DNA from: Patescibacteria group bacterium
GTDB lineage: Bacteria; Patescibacteriota; Minisyncoccia; Phycocordibacterales; UBA1006
Assembly: GCA_020428585.1 (NCBI GenBank)
Contig: JAGQMP010000004.1
Location: 1-27,110, forward strand
DNA: 27,110 nucleotides
Direction of reading: 5' to 3'
Every line of letters starts with the position of its first letter. Position 1 is the stretch's first letter. Under the pieces are notes generated by a model. It saw only the letters and a program-made list of their open reading frames with translations, made no database searches and had not been told where the DNA came from. The position numbers were made by a program, and so were the translations under genes. Positions 6,181-13,333 of this stretch are shown here, in pieces.

Positions 6181-7167
6181 TTTACCAAGCTCTTCCTTGA
6201 TACGCTTTACGATGCCGTCTTTGGTAAAACCAAAATGTTCAAGTAGCTGATCGGGGTCACCCGATTCCCCATATCGATCCTGCATACCAATAAAGGCGAT
6301 CCTCCTCGGCATTGCGGCTGACAATACCTCGGCAACCGCAGAACCCATGCCACCGGCAATCTGGTGTTCCTCGGCGGTGACGACAAGGTCGAGGTTTTCT
6401 ACGAAATCGACGATCGCTTCGGCGTTCATTGGTTTAATGGTCGAGAGGTTTATGACCGACACCTTGATGCCCTCTTGTTCTAATTCCTTTGCCGCGAGCA
6501 TCGACTGATACACCAACGACCCACAGGCAATAATTCCTACCCTTGCTTCCTCATCCTGATACACCACCTGGGGTTCTCCAATAACGAACGGTGTGTCAGA
6601 TGTGGTAAAGACAGGGGTCTTGGCACGAGCCAAACGCAAATATGATGGTTTACCATTAGCCGCAATGGCAAGGGTGGCTTTGCGTGCCTCTTCACTATCG
6701 GCAGGTACCACCACGGTCATATTGGGTAGCACCCGCGTGATAGCAATATCTTCGAGGGCCTGGTGGGTCGCCCCGTCAGGACCAACGGATACTCCAGCGT
6801 GAGCACCAACAATTTTTACCGGCACGTCATTCAAAGTGATGGTTGAACGAATCTGTTCCCAGTTTCGCCCTGGCGAGAAGGCTGCGTAGGACATGATAAA
6901 GGGCACCTTGCCGTAATTCGCAAAACCTGATCCTACCGCTGCGAGGTTCTGTTCAGCAACCCCAAGTTCAATATAACGATCAGGAAAGGCGTCTTTGAAC
7001 CATTCAGCGCGGGTTGATTCTGCAAGGTCAGCACAGAGGGCGACCACATTCGGATCTTTTTCACCTGCCTCAACCAGACCCTTTCCAAAGCCGTCACGGG
7101 TAGCGGCCTTATCGAGCTTGTCGGTATCAAAGAGATCAGTATTTAGATGTAGGTTATCGTTCAGCAT
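6178..7167 (-). CDS. tkt: transketolase, C-terminal subunit
   Basis: A 329-residue protein holding the pyrimidine-binding and C-terminal domains of transketolase. It begins with a typical segment (ATRDGFGKGLVEAGE), then ELGVAEQNLAAVGSG with the Glu that activates thiamine diphosphate, FSPGRNWEQIR, SVGPDGATHQALEDI and the C-terminal AGGMGSAVAEVL region. It works with the N-terminal subunit encoded upstream as a heteromer transferring two-carbon units between sugar phosphates. Start choice: ATG at 7167 lies 1 base after the HD gene stop and gives MLNDNLHLN. A longer frame to 7242 would overlap HD by 74 bases and looks like out-of-frame HD sequence. Third gene of the operon. Confidence 0.92.
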   Translation of the reverse strand: MLNDNLHLNTDLFDTDKLDKAATRDGFGKGLVEAGEKDPNVVALCADLAESTRAEWFKDAFPDRYIELGVAEQNLAAVGSGFANYGKVPFIMSYAAFSPGRNWEQIRSTITLNDVPVKIVGAHAGVSVGPDGATHQALEDIAITRVLPNMTVVVPADSEEARKATLAIAANGKPSYLRLARAKTPVFTTSDTPFVIGEPQVVYQDEEARVGIIACGSLVYQSMLAAKELEQEGIKVSVINLSTIKPMNAEAIVDFVENLDLVVTAEEHQIAGGMGSAVAEVLSAAMPRRIAFIGMQDRYGESGDPDQLLEHFGFTKDGIVKRIKEELGK

Positions 7168-7168
7168 A

Positions 7169-7765
7169 TTAGGTTCGATTTTCACTGGTAGATAATCCAT
7201 TCCACCAGTCTGAAGGGCTCCCATCAAGAATACATGCCCCAACTTTTTTACCTGATTCTGTCCTTAATAATGAAAGGTGTTTATTCTGATCCTGGTCCTT
7301 TCCTTTAAGCCATAAATCTGCCTCTTTGTTGCCACTCCAAGCATATTCTTTTAACAAGAGTATCTGATCAAGGAGGTCCGCGTCTTTGGCAACAATCGAT
7401 TCAGGTGATGTGCGCTCTCGATACTCGGCCACTACCTTGGAAAGATCATCAAACGGTAAACTGCCAAATTGATCCTGCACGACTTCATCTTCATGGGCGG
7501 TAACGTAGCGTTTATGAACCCAGTTTTGATCACCACTACGTGTTTCTGGCACATCGTGGAATAAGGCCATAACCGCGGTCTTGTAAGGGTCGACCCCCTC
7601 GAGCTGTGCCAACATAAAGGCGATACAGGCCACGCGGTGCGAATGTGACCCAATGTTATCAGAGGCGTCGGCGGTCAGAAAGTGTTGCCGATGTGATCGA
7701 TTAATGCGACGCAGGGTACCGATTTCGTAGCATAGATTGGCTATATTGTGGTAGTCCTTTTCCAT
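7169..7765 (-). CDS. HD-domain phosphohydrolase, 5'-deoxynucleotidase-like
   Basis: A 198-residue HD-superfamily hydrolase. Metal ligands are visible as His43 (GSHSHRVACIAF), His70-Asp71 (LFHDVPETR) and Asp130 (AKDADLLDQ). The HDVPETRSGD string resembles the YfbR/HDDC2 group of 5'-deoxynucleotidases, which dephosphorylate deoxynucleoside monophosphates. The substrate here is inferred only from that resemblance. The gene is wedged between the two transketolase halves: it starts 4 bases after the N-subunit stop and ends 1 base before the C-subunit ATG. The ATG at 7765 is preferred over an earlier in-frame start at 7801, which would overlap the N-subunit. Confidence 0.85.
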   Translation of the reverse strand: MEKDYHNIANLCYEIGTLRRINRSHRQHFLTADASDNIGSHSHRVACIAFMLAQLEGVDPYKTAVMALFHDVPETRSGDQNWVHKRYVTAHEDEVVQDQFGSLPFDDLSKVVAEYRERTSPESIVAKDADLLDQILLLKEYAWSGNKEADLWLKGKDQDQNKHLSLLRTESGKKVGACILDGSPSDWWNGLSTSENRT

Positions 7766-7769
7766 AATA

Positions 7770-8624
7770 TTAACTCGCGTGTGAGGCTTCGATCTTGCCA
7801 CGTAGGGTGCGCAATTCTTTCAAAAATCGCTGTTCTTCTTCGGTTGATGGCGGCTTGCCATGCCAGGTGAAGTCGTTCTCGATCTCGGGGATGCCCTTAC
7901 CCGGGATGGTATGCGCGATGATGCAGGTTGGTTGTTCCTGGATCGCGTGCGCCTGGTGTACCGCATCGACGAAGGCTTCAATGTTGTGTCCATCGACTTC
8001 GATCACGTGCCAGCCAAACGATTCCCATTTCGCCTTCAAATCACCTAGTGACATTACATTTTCAGTAAATCCGTTGATTTGGATGTTGTTACGATCAACG
8101 ACTACGGTCAGATTGGACAATCGGTGATGTGCGGCGAACATGGCAGATTCCCAGATGTTCCCACAATCTAATTCCCCATCCCCTGTCAGGCAGTACACGC
8201 GATTTTTCTTGCCATCCATACGAAGGCCAAAGGCCATTCCCGCCGATTGCCCGAGGCCCGTACCGAGGGGTCCCGAGGTATTTTCAACCCCGGGTAATTT
8301 ATGTCGTTCGGGGTGTCCTTGTAATCGGCTGCCGAATTTCCTCAGGGTTTTCAATTCATCCAAGGGGAAATACCCTGCGTGCGCCATCGTGGCATAACGC
8401 GCCGGCACAATGTGTCCGTTTGATAAGATCAATCGGTCACGTTCTTCCCAATCAGGATTGTTCGGATCATGCTGCAGAATCTCGAAATAAAAGGCCGTAA
8501 AAATATCGGTCATCCCGAGGGGTCCTGCCGTATGTCCTGATCCAGCATCCTCGAGCATATCGATAATTGAAATCCTAATATCGTTGGCTTTCAGCTCCAA
8601 GTCCTTGATTCGTTCGTCGGTCAT
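7770..8624 (-). CDS. tkt: transketolase, N-terminal (thiamine diphosphate) subunit
   Basis: A 284-residue protein carrying the PP-binding domain. Hallmarks: GHTAGPLGMTDIFTAFYF, RLQGHPERHKLPGVENTSG, LGQSAGMAFG, and the thiamine diphosphate/metal motif GDGELDCGNIWESAMFAAHH through VVDRNNIQINGFT. HGKPPSTEEE near the C-terminus also matches the family. Two-gene transketolases are known in archaea and several bacterial groups. It is first in the operon N-half/HD/C-half, driven by a leaderless extended -10 (TGT-TACAAT) 6 bases before the ATG. Confidence 0.93.
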   Translation of the reverse strand: MTDERIKDLELKANDIRISIIDMLEDAGSGHTAGPLGMTDIFTAFYFEILQHDPNNPDWEERDRLILSNGHIVPARYATMAHAGYFPLDELKTLRKFGSRLQGHPERHKLPGVENTSGPLGTGLGQSAGMAFGLRMDGKKNRVYCLTGDGELDCGNIWESAMFAAHHRLSNLTVVVDRNNIQINGFTENVMSLGDLKAKWESFGWHVIEVDGHNIEAFVDAVHQAHAIQEQPTCIIAHTIPGKGIPEIENDFTWHGKPPSTEEEQRFLKELRTLRGKIEASHAS

Positions 8625-8639
8625 GGTGGTATTGTAACA
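8625..8639 (-). promoter_or_regulatory. leaderless extended -10 promoter of transketolase operon
   Basis: On the minus strand TGT-TACAAT (hexamer 8631-8636), then ACCACC and the ATG. Confidence 0.65.
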
Positions 8640-8655
8640 TCTTATGTTGGTATAT

Positions 8656-8685
8656 AGAAAACCCGTCTTATACCGAAGACGGGTT
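8656..8685 (-). terminator. terminator of the 8741-9328 gene
   Basis: 10-base perfect stem AACCCGTCTT (8660-8669) / AAGACGGGTT (8676-8685) with a 6-base loop. A short T run follows on the minus strand only. It lies 55 bases after the stop codon. Confidence 0.7.
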
Positions 8686-8740
8686 AAGGATCAGAGTATC
8701 CAAGAATCAAAGTGTCTCTAAAATACTAAGATATTCAGTT

Positions 8741-9328
8741 CTAAGTTGCAGAATAAAACACTCGCCGACCAGCATCCCACGACACGGAATAGGCAGAGAT
8801 CGCATCGCAGCGCCACTCGGAACCATACCAATAGCAGTACACGTAGCACAGCCCGCCTGTAGCATCTAGATAATACACAATGTTTAGATTACCATCCTTA
8901 TATTTATCGATCATGGTTGCGGCTAAAATTTCTAAGGCCTCGGTTTCGGACTTGGCGATATTTTTTTCGCCAATCTCCTTTTTGAGATCATAGCAATTTT
9001 GTTTGCCGTTGGTGGTGATTACCTGAAGCGTGCTGCGGTCGAGGGCCCGTAGCTCATTGTCGGATTTGGCGAGCACCGCCCTGAAGTTTTTTGTGTGATA
9101 CTGGTTGTTGCTATTAAAAGCAAGCCTTTTCTGTATCGTGGCACTTGTCTTCTTAACTATTTCATAATTACCATCAATCAGACACTGAAGGTCAGATTTT
9201 TTCATGTGGTGAAATAGGTTCAAAATTTCTCCCAAAGGGATATCCCATTGGTTCAGCCATTTATCGACTAGTTTAATGATAGATCCGAGCTTTTCTTCCA
9301 GGACCTGAACGACATTTTGTTTTGCCAT
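8741..9328 (-). CDS. orphan 195-residue protein with aromatic C-terminus
   Basis: Not recognised. The N-terminal two thirds are helical and charged (MAKQNVVQVLEEKLGSIIKL, then a Lys/Asn-rich region). The last 45 residues switch to a beta-rich, Tyr/Trp/Cys-dense segment (CYVYCYWYGSEWRCDAISAY, SWDAGRRVFYSAT). There is no signal peptide. The sharp change of composition suggests two domains. It has its own strong AT-rich promoter and terminator, and stands divergent to trhO across a repeat-rich spacer. Codon composition is more AT-rich than transketolase. The coding call rests on frame integrity, promoter and terminator. Confidence 0.6.
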   Translation of the reverse strand: MAKQNVVQVLEEKLGSIIKLVDKWLNQWDIPLGEILNLFHHMKKSDLQCLIDGNYEIVKKTSATIQKRLAFNSNNQYHTKNFRAVLAKSDNELRALDRSTLQVITTNGKQNCYDLKKEIGEKNIAKSETEALEILAATMIDKYKDGNLNIVYYLDATGGLCYVYCYWYGSEWRCDAISAYSVSWDAGRRVFYSAT

Positions 9329-9394
9329 TGTATTAACATTTAAATTCGCTCCGTTTGAAGAGGTGGTTGCGCATACCTCGTTGATTCAACATAT

Positions 9395-9422
9395 ATAATA
9401 TATTATATAACTATTATGTCAA
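9395..9422 (-). promoter_or_regulatory. promoter of the 8741-9328 gene
   Basis: On the minus strand TTGACA (9417-9422), a 16-base spacer and TATTAT (9395-9400) in a very AT-rich stretch. The leader is about 55-60 bases. The 14 bases TTGACATAATAGTT are identical to those of the distal promoter at 3608-3621. Confidence 0.65.
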
Positions 9423-9428
9423 TACATT

Positions 9429-9470
9429 AAAATCTATTCTAATATTCGTTAGAATAGTAGAATAGATTTT
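9429..9470. repeat. nested inverted and tandem repeats between divergent promoters
   Basis: AAAATCTATTCTA (9429-9441) can pair with TAGAATAGATTTT (9458-9470). The inner CTATTCTA (9434-9441) can instead pair with TAGAATAG at 9450-9457. TAGAATAG occurs twice in tandem (9450-9465). The block lies between the -35 boxes of two divergent genes. Confidence 0.8.
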
Positions 9471-9485
9471 TATTTCTTGTGGATG

Positions 9486-9520
9486 TTGAAAAATCCCTTT
9501 CTTTCGTTAGGATAGTTAAT
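9486..9520 (+). promoter_or_regulatory. leaderless promoter of trhO
   Basis: TTGAAA (9486-9491), a 16-base spacer and TAGGAT (9508-9513), then 7 bases to the ATG at 9521. Confidence 0.6.
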
Positions 9521-10606
9521 ATGGAAATCACCTACCACCAGTGGAAGAAACAAGGTCCAAATAAGGCCGAGGCGAGAAAAGCCCTCGAGGCCGAGGATTT
9601 TTCACGTACTCCGATTTCCCTGTATCGCTATGTCAGAATCGGTGATGTTGAAGCGATGCGCGAACGACTGTTTCAAGGGTGGCGGGACCTTGGCGTTCTT
9701 GGCCGCGTGTACCTTGCGACCGAGGGGATCAACGCCCAGGTATCGGTGCCGGACCATTATGTCGACAATTTCCGTTCGTTTATGGATTCTTTTTCAGAAT
9801 TCAAGGACGTCCCATTCAAAATTGGTATAGAAAACGGCGAGGCCTTCACCACCCTGCAGATTAAAATCAAAAAACAAATCGTCGCCGATGGCCTTACCCA
9901 GGATGACTACAATATCGAAAATGTTGGAAACCACCTGACGGCACGCGAATGGAACGAAGCGATGGCTAATGATGAAACCATTGTGGTCGACATGCGAAAT
10001 CACTATGAATCTGAAATTGGCCACTTTGACGGAGCCGTCTGTCCCGAAGCTGACACCTTTCGGGATGAACTGCCTCTTATAGCCGATAGCCTGAAAGGAA
10101 GTGAAGACAAAAAAGTCCTCCTCTACTGCACGGGCGGGATTCGCTGTGAAAAGGCATCAGCCTACCTCAAACACCAAGGATTCAGCGATGTGAATCAATT
10201 GCACGGTGGCATCATCGACTATAAACACCAGGTAGAACGCGAAGGGCTTTCTAATCAATTTCTGGGTGCGAACTACGTTTTTGACGGACGCGGTCGCGAA
10301 CGAATCGGAAGCGAGATCATTTCGACCTGTCATCAATGTGATAACCCCTGTGACCGACACGTAAACTGCAAAAATACCGTGTGTAACCTCTTGTTCCTGC
10401 AATGTGATAATTGCGAACAGAAAATGAACCGAACCTGCAGCAAGGCCTGCAAACGAATCGCAAATTTACCACAAGAAAAACAAAAGGTTTATTATGCGAA
10501 ACACGGAACAACCAGCCAAGAAGTATTTTCAAAATCATTACGCGGTCGAGATCGGATGAAGAAACGATCACCCTTTCAAAATCTTTTAAATCTCTTCCAA
10601 AAATAA
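9521..10606 (+). CDS. trhO: tRNA uridine(34) hydroxylase TrhO (rhodanese family)
   Basis: A 361-residue protein. An N-terminal acylphosphatase-like domain (SLYRYVRIGD..., LGRVYLATEGINAQVSV) is followed by a rhodanese domain (about 138-230) with the active-site loop CTGGIRCEKAS, catalytic Cys203. A cysteine-rich tail starts near residue 270 (CHQCDNPC..., CDNCEQ..., CSKAC) and is typical of this family. Known role: prephenate-independent, O2-dependent 5-hydroxylation of U34 in tRNA. The ATG at 9521 is chosen because a -35/-10 pair ends 7 bases upstream; an in-frame GTG at 9479 would precede the promoter itself. A terminator starts right at the stop. Confidence 0.92.
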   Translation: MEITYHQWKKQGPNKAEARKALEAEDFSRTPISLYRYVRIGDVEAMRERLFQGWRDLGVLGRVYLATEGINAQVSVPDHYVDNFRSFMDSFSEFKDVPFKIGIENGEAFTTLQIKIKKQIVADGLTQDDYNIENVGNHLTAREWNEAMANDETIVVDMRNHYESEIGHFDGAVCPEADTFRDELPLIADSLKGSEDKKVLLYCTGGIRCEKASAYLKHQGFSDVNQLHGGIIDYKHQVEREGLSNQFLGANYVFDGRGRERIGSEIISTCHQCDNPCDRHVNCKNTVCNLLFLQCDNCEQKMNRTCSKACKRIANLPQEKQKVYYAKHGTTSQEVFSKSLRGRDRMKKRSPFQNLLNLFQK

Positions 10607-10642
10607 AAACCCCGAGCTTACTCTTATTCAGCTGGGGTTTTT
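10605..10642. terminator. bidirectional terminator
   Basis: AAAAACCCC/GGGGTTTTT outer stem with one bulged G, and AGC/GCT inside. It contains the stop codon (10624-10626) of the convergent membrane gene. Confidence 0.85.
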
Positions 10643-11091
10643 GTGATTTTTAAGACTCTTTTAAAGAAATCTTTGATTCTGTTATACATCTTATATGCTC
10701 TAGTCTCTGTCCCGAGAACATGTAAAGGAATCAAACTTCTCATCGTCGGAAGTGCAACAACTGCTGAATAAAAAGGGTCTCTATAATTCAAGAATATGAA
10801 CAAGAACAGTATAAGATATTCAAGCGAATAAGAGGTAAAAACAAAACCAATCGAAAACGAATTCTGGAGAAATACAAAACCGCACAGGAACCATTTTAGT
10901 AAAAACAATACCCAATTTAAGATAAAAAATTCTCTCATGAGGTGTTTTTTATCTTTTTGCATAAAGAATTGATTACCGGTCCGTATCTCTTCAAGTCTAT
11001 CTTTAAAAAAATCACTAGGTGTTTTTTCTTTTTTCAAAAGTACAAAATTTTGAATTCCCCACCAGCCTAGCAAGCTGGGAAATAAAGGCAA
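10624..11091 (-). CDS. orphan membrane protein with uncertain start
   Basis: The open frame extends to 11235, but its first 40 codons overlap rpe and its terminator and look like shadow sequence. A TTG at 11091, 7 bases after TATAGA, gives 155 residues (LPLFPSLLGWWG onward). ATG codons at 10962 and 10938 give shorter forms. The core has three hydrophobic segments around FILNWVLFLLKWFLCGFVFL, SIGFVFTSY and EYLILFLFIFLN, then a basic cytoplasmic-looking tail (RIKDFFKRVLKITKTP). The PFYSAVVALPTMRSL segment resembles no family that I can name. Low GC and high Phe content. It probably has an independent transcript, because the rpe terminator lies between them. Confidence 0.5.
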   Translation of the reverse strand: MPLFPSLLGWWGIQNFVLLKKEKTPSDFFKDRLEEIRTGNQFFMQKDKKHLMREFFILNWVLFLLKWFLCGFVFLQNSFSIGFVFTSYSLEYLILFLFIFLNYRDPFYSAVVALPTMRSLIPLHVLGTETRAYKMYNRIKDFFKRVLKITKTPAE

Positions 11092-11103
11092 GGTTCGATC
11101 TAT

Positions 11104-11131
11104 AAAAAACCTGATCCTAAAGATCAGATTT
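11104..11131 (-). terminator. rpe terminator with stop codon in the loop
   Basis: CTGATC (11111-11116), 5-base loop, GATCAG (11122-11127), then TTTTTT on the minus strand. The rpe stop (11117-11119) lies in the loop. Confidence 0.8.
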
Positions 11132-11830
11132 TTCGTCGGTGATTCCCAAGGTTTCAAAGAGTTCCGTGACGTTTTCACTCGCAACTCCTCCGCCAAACAC
11201 GTATGATCCCGATACGAATCGCGTTGCCCCAGCATCGGTTAGAATTTGGATGGTATCTGGTGATACCCCACCATCAACACTAATCGGCATATTAGGAAAC
11301 CGTTCATGGAACGACCGAACCAGATCAATCGCATCGTCCTCAAAAGGTTCGCCTTGGTATCCAACATGGGCAATACCCATCACCTGGATGAAATCAAATA
11401 TCCCTTCTTCAACTAGTTTTGCAACCGCCTCAACATCATCATGGATGGTTACGGCAATCCCGATATTCACAAAGGAACGAACGCCTTCGGGTACCTCGCG
11501 AATGGGACCCCAATTTCCGACCGACGCATAATGAACAATCACGCGCGACGCCCCAAGGTGCAGCCAGGTATCAAGATCATCTTCGGGTTTTGAAATCATG
11601 AGATCAAGTTCGTAATCAAGGTCCTCCCAAAACGGTAGGGACCGAGCCTCCGAGATTAGTTCTTGAACTTCTGTCTCTTTCCCGACAAATGGCCAGGTAG
11701 CCTCGGGAACATAATCACCATCCATAAGGTCGAGCTGCACGGTCTTCACCGATCGCCTGACCAGACCCGCGTGCGCTTCGATATCGGCAAAATCTTCGGG
11801 CATGATTGCCGGCACAATCTCTACGTTCAT
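11117..11830 (-). CDS. rpe: divergent ribulose-phosphate 3-epimerase family protein
   Basis: A 237-residue (beta/alpha)8 protein matching the ribulose-5-phosphate/xylulose-5-phosphate epimerase family: VPAIMPEDFADI at the start, VQLDLMDGDYVPE, DYELDLMISKPEDD, VMGIAHVGYQGEPF, ISVDGGVSPDTI and FVSGSYVFGG at the phosphate site. The two acidic catalytic residues are present (Asp34, Asp186). Both metal-binding histidines of canonical enzymes are replaced: Gln32 in the first strand motif and Asp76 where the HLM motif is expected. The PGFGG loop is also altered. It may use another metal or substrate. Start: ATG 11830 lies 6 bases after a -10; a GTG at 11836 abuts the -10 and is unlikely. Confidence 0.85.
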   Translation of the reverse strand: MNVEIVPAIMPEDFADIEAHAGLVRRSVKTVQLDLMDGDYVPEATWPFVGKETEVQELISEARSLPFWEDLDYELDLMISKPEDDLDTWLHLGASRVIVHYASVGNWGPIREVPEGVRSFVNIGIAVTIHDDVEAVAKLVEEGIFDFIQVMGIAHVGYQGEPFEDDAIDLVRSFHERFPNMPISVDGGVSPDTIQILTDAGATRFVSGSYVFGGGVASENVTELFETLGITDEKSDL

Positions 11831-11842
11831 ATCCACAGTATA
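11831..11842 (-). promoter_or_regulatory. leaderless -10 promoter of rpe
   Basis: On the minus strand TATACT (11837-11842), then GTGGAT and the ATG. No TG extension. This -10 fixes the start at 11830 rather than the in-frame GTG. Confidence 0.65.
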
Positions 11843-11866
11843 CCCTAAATCAGCCCTCTATGGCTG

Positions 11867-11881
11867 TGGTATACTGGTCCC
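11867..11881 (+). promoter_or_regulatory. leaderless extended -10 promoter of bcp
   Basis: TGG-TATACT (hexamer 11870-11875), then 6 bases to the ATG at 11882. With the rpe -10 it forms the inverted pair AGTATACC/GGTATACT. Confidence 0.75.
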
Positions 11882-12340
11882 ATGGAAGGCAAAAAAGCAC
11901 CAACATTCACAACCATCGACCAACATGGCAACCAGGTATCACTTGCAGATTTACAAGGGAAACAGGTTCTTCTGTACTTTTATCCAAAAGACATGACGTC
12001 TGGCTGTACGGTCGAGGCCAATGGTTTTGAGGATCTCTACGACAAATTCAAAAAAATGAATACCGAAATTCTAGCGGTATCACGTGATTCACAGACTTCA
12101 CACCAAAAATTCTGCGAAAAAGAAGGTCTCACCTTTCCCATCTTAGTTGATGAGGATGGCTCGATCACCGAAACCTACGGGGTATGGAAAGAAAAATCCA
12201 TGTACGGAAAAAAATACATGGGTATCTCGCGTGAATCATTTCTGATCGACGAATCCGGTGTCATCATCAAACACTGGGACACGGTCAAACCAGCGAATCA
12301 CCCACAAGAAGTTCTCGATTACCTCAAGGAATTGAAATAA
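11882..12340 (+). CDS. bcp: Bcp/PrxQ-type peroxiredoxin, apparently 1-Cys
   Basis: A 152-residue thioredoxin-fold peroxidase that reduces hydrogen peroxide and organic peroxides. The core is clear: GKQVLLYFYPKDMTSGCTVEANGFED with peroxidatic Cys42, then VSRDSQTSHQKFCEKEGLTFPIL, and a GISRESFLIDESGVI strand. The resolving cysteine that many Bcp proteins have five residues after the peroxidatic one is Asn47 here. One other cysteine (in QKFCEKEG) could serve, otherwise an external thiol such as the glutaredoxin-like protein would be needed. Leaderless start; divergent from rpe; a terminator follows the stop directly. Confidence 0.92.
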   Translation: MEGKKAPTFTTIDQHGNQVSLADLQGKQVLLYFYPKDMTSGCTVEANGFEDLYDKFKKMNTEILAVSRDSQTSHQKFCEKEGLTFPILVDEDGSITETYGVWKEKSMYGKKYMGISRESFLIDESGVIIKHWDTVKPANHPQEVLDYLKELK

Positions 12341-12361
12341 AAAACGCCCGATTGGCGTTTT
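12341..12361. terminator. bidirectional terminator
   Basis: AAAACGCC (12341-12348) / GGCGTTTT (12354-12361) with a 5-base loop, between bcp and the convergent membrane gene. Confidence 0.88.
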
Positions 12362-12861
12362 TATTTAAAGATATTTATTCGCAAGATCCGACCAAGGTTC
12401 CTCACACCCCGCCCCCGTTGATAACGCAAGAAATGCTTTACTCCTTTGAAAAAGATAGGATCATCCTTGGTCAGAAATCCAATAACCAAAATCGATCCCA
12501 AATACGGTATTCCCGACAGCGTGAGGCGTCCAAATGACAAACTACGCGCGAGGTACCACCTGACAAAGAATACCTTCACCGCAAAATTCACAACAAAAAA
12601 AGTTATTTCGGGAATAAAATACATCAAATTCAAGCCCATCATCACGCTGGCAATCACCCCGCCACCAATAAGGATCGAATCGACAAAGGCTGCGATAACA
12701 CTCCACAGCGCGAGGATCAAGGATAATCTGACGAGGCGTTGGTTCCGAGCTTCGCGAAAACTGTCCAAAATATGTGCCTGCTCGGCCTCGGTAAAATGTT
12801 CATCGTGGGCGATGAAGGCATCGAACGAATCGTATCGCCCGAGGTGTCGGTGATTATTCAT
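12361..12861 (-). CDS. membrane protein of unknown function downstream of rpiB
   Basis: A 166-residue protein. An N-terminal soluble region rich in charged residues (MNNHRHLGRYDSFDAFIAHDEHFTEAEQAHI, about 1-40) precedes three or four hydrophobic segments: SLILALWSVIAAFVDSILIG, VIASVMMGLNLMYFIP, ITFFVVNFAVKVFFV and a weaker one at LSGIPYLGSILVIGFL. The C-terminus is very basic (RYQRGRGVRNLGRILRINIFK). I recognise no family. The ATG at 12861 overlaps the rpiB stop as ATGAATAA, so it is probably translationally coupled to rpiB. A TTG at 12867 would add two residues and is less likely. Confidence 0.65.
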   Translation of the reverse strand: MNNHRHLGRYDSFDAFIAHDEHFTEAEQAHILDSFREARNQRLVRLSLILALWSVIAAFVDSILIGGGVIASVMMGLNLMYFIPEITFFVVNFAVKVFFVRWYLARSLSFGRLTLSGIPYLGSILVIGFLTKDDPIFFKGVKHFLRYQRGRGVRNLGRILRINIFK

Positions 12862-13318
12862 CTTCAAATTCGGTGAACTCTATTTTCTCGATGCGGCGAG
12901 CGTGACGTTCTTCGCCGCTGAACGGAATCTCGAGCCAAAACAACACCGATTCGAGGACCTCTTCGTTCGATAGGAACCGCGTACCAATAGAAATCACATT
13001 CGCGTCGTTGTGTTCACGTGAAAGTTTAATAATTTCGGGATCAAAATGATAATAGGCGGTTGCCCGAACGTTGGGATAGCGATTCGCTGCCATGGCTTCG
13101 CCCTGGCCTGATCCACCAAAAATTACGGCTTTGTCGGTTGGATTTTCAGATACAGCCGATGCCGCGAGCGAGATAAAATCTGGATAATCGTCCCCCTCGT
13201 CATATTCAAAAGCCCCATGATCAAGCACATCATAGCCAAGCTCTTCAAGAGCAGACTTGAGGAACTCTTTCATTTCAAAACCAGCGTGGTCAGTGGCAAG
13301 GTGGAGAGTGTAGTCCAT
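12854..13318 (-). CDS. rpiB: ribose-5-phosphate isomerase B (Glu-type active site)
   Basis: A 154-residue member of the RpiB/LacAB family that interconverts ribulose 5-phosphate and ribose 5-phosphate. Hallmarks: LATDHAGFEMKEFL at the start, DDYPDFISLAA, GGSGQGEAMAANRYPNVRA, and SREHNDANVISIGTRFLS. In place of the Cys-Gly-Thr-Gly motif of E. coli RpiB it has Gly-Gly-Ser-Gly, with Glu74 at the position used as catalytic base in mycobacterial RpiB. The ATG at 13318 is chosen because the family begins here and TATAAT ends 9 bases upstream; an in-frame extension to 13411 has no family match and crosses a 14-base inverted repeat. Confidence 0.92.
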   Translation of the reverse strand: MDYTLHLATDHAGFEMKEFLKSALEELGYDVLDHGAFEYDEGDDYPDFISLAASAVSENPTDKAVIFGGSGQGEAMAANRYPNVRATAYYHFDPEIIKLSREHNDANVISIGTRFLSNEEVLESVLFWLEIPFSGEERHARRIEKIEFTEFEDE

Positions 13319-13333
13319 ATTGAAGCCATTATA
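13319..13333 (-). promoter_or_regulatory. near-leaderless -10 promoter of rpiB
   Basis: On the minus strand TATAAT (13328-13333), then 9 bases to the ATG at 13318. The start of the adjacent inverted repeat overlaps this -10 by one base. Confidence 0.65.

Noticed and set aside
7168..7242. Longer start for the transketolase C-subunit at 7242
   Set aside because: It overlaps HD by 74 bases and the added residues match no transketolase; ATG 7167 follows the HD stop by 1 base.
9333..9374. 13-codon leader peptide (MRNHLFKRSEFKC) upstream of the 8741-9328 gene
   Set aside because: It is short, and the GAGG before its ATG is too close to work as a ribosome binding site. No run of regulatory codons is present.
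9479..9520. In-frame GTG start for trhO at 9479
   Set aside because: The -35 and -10 of the trhO promoter lie inside these 42 bases, and the family begins at the ATG at 9521.
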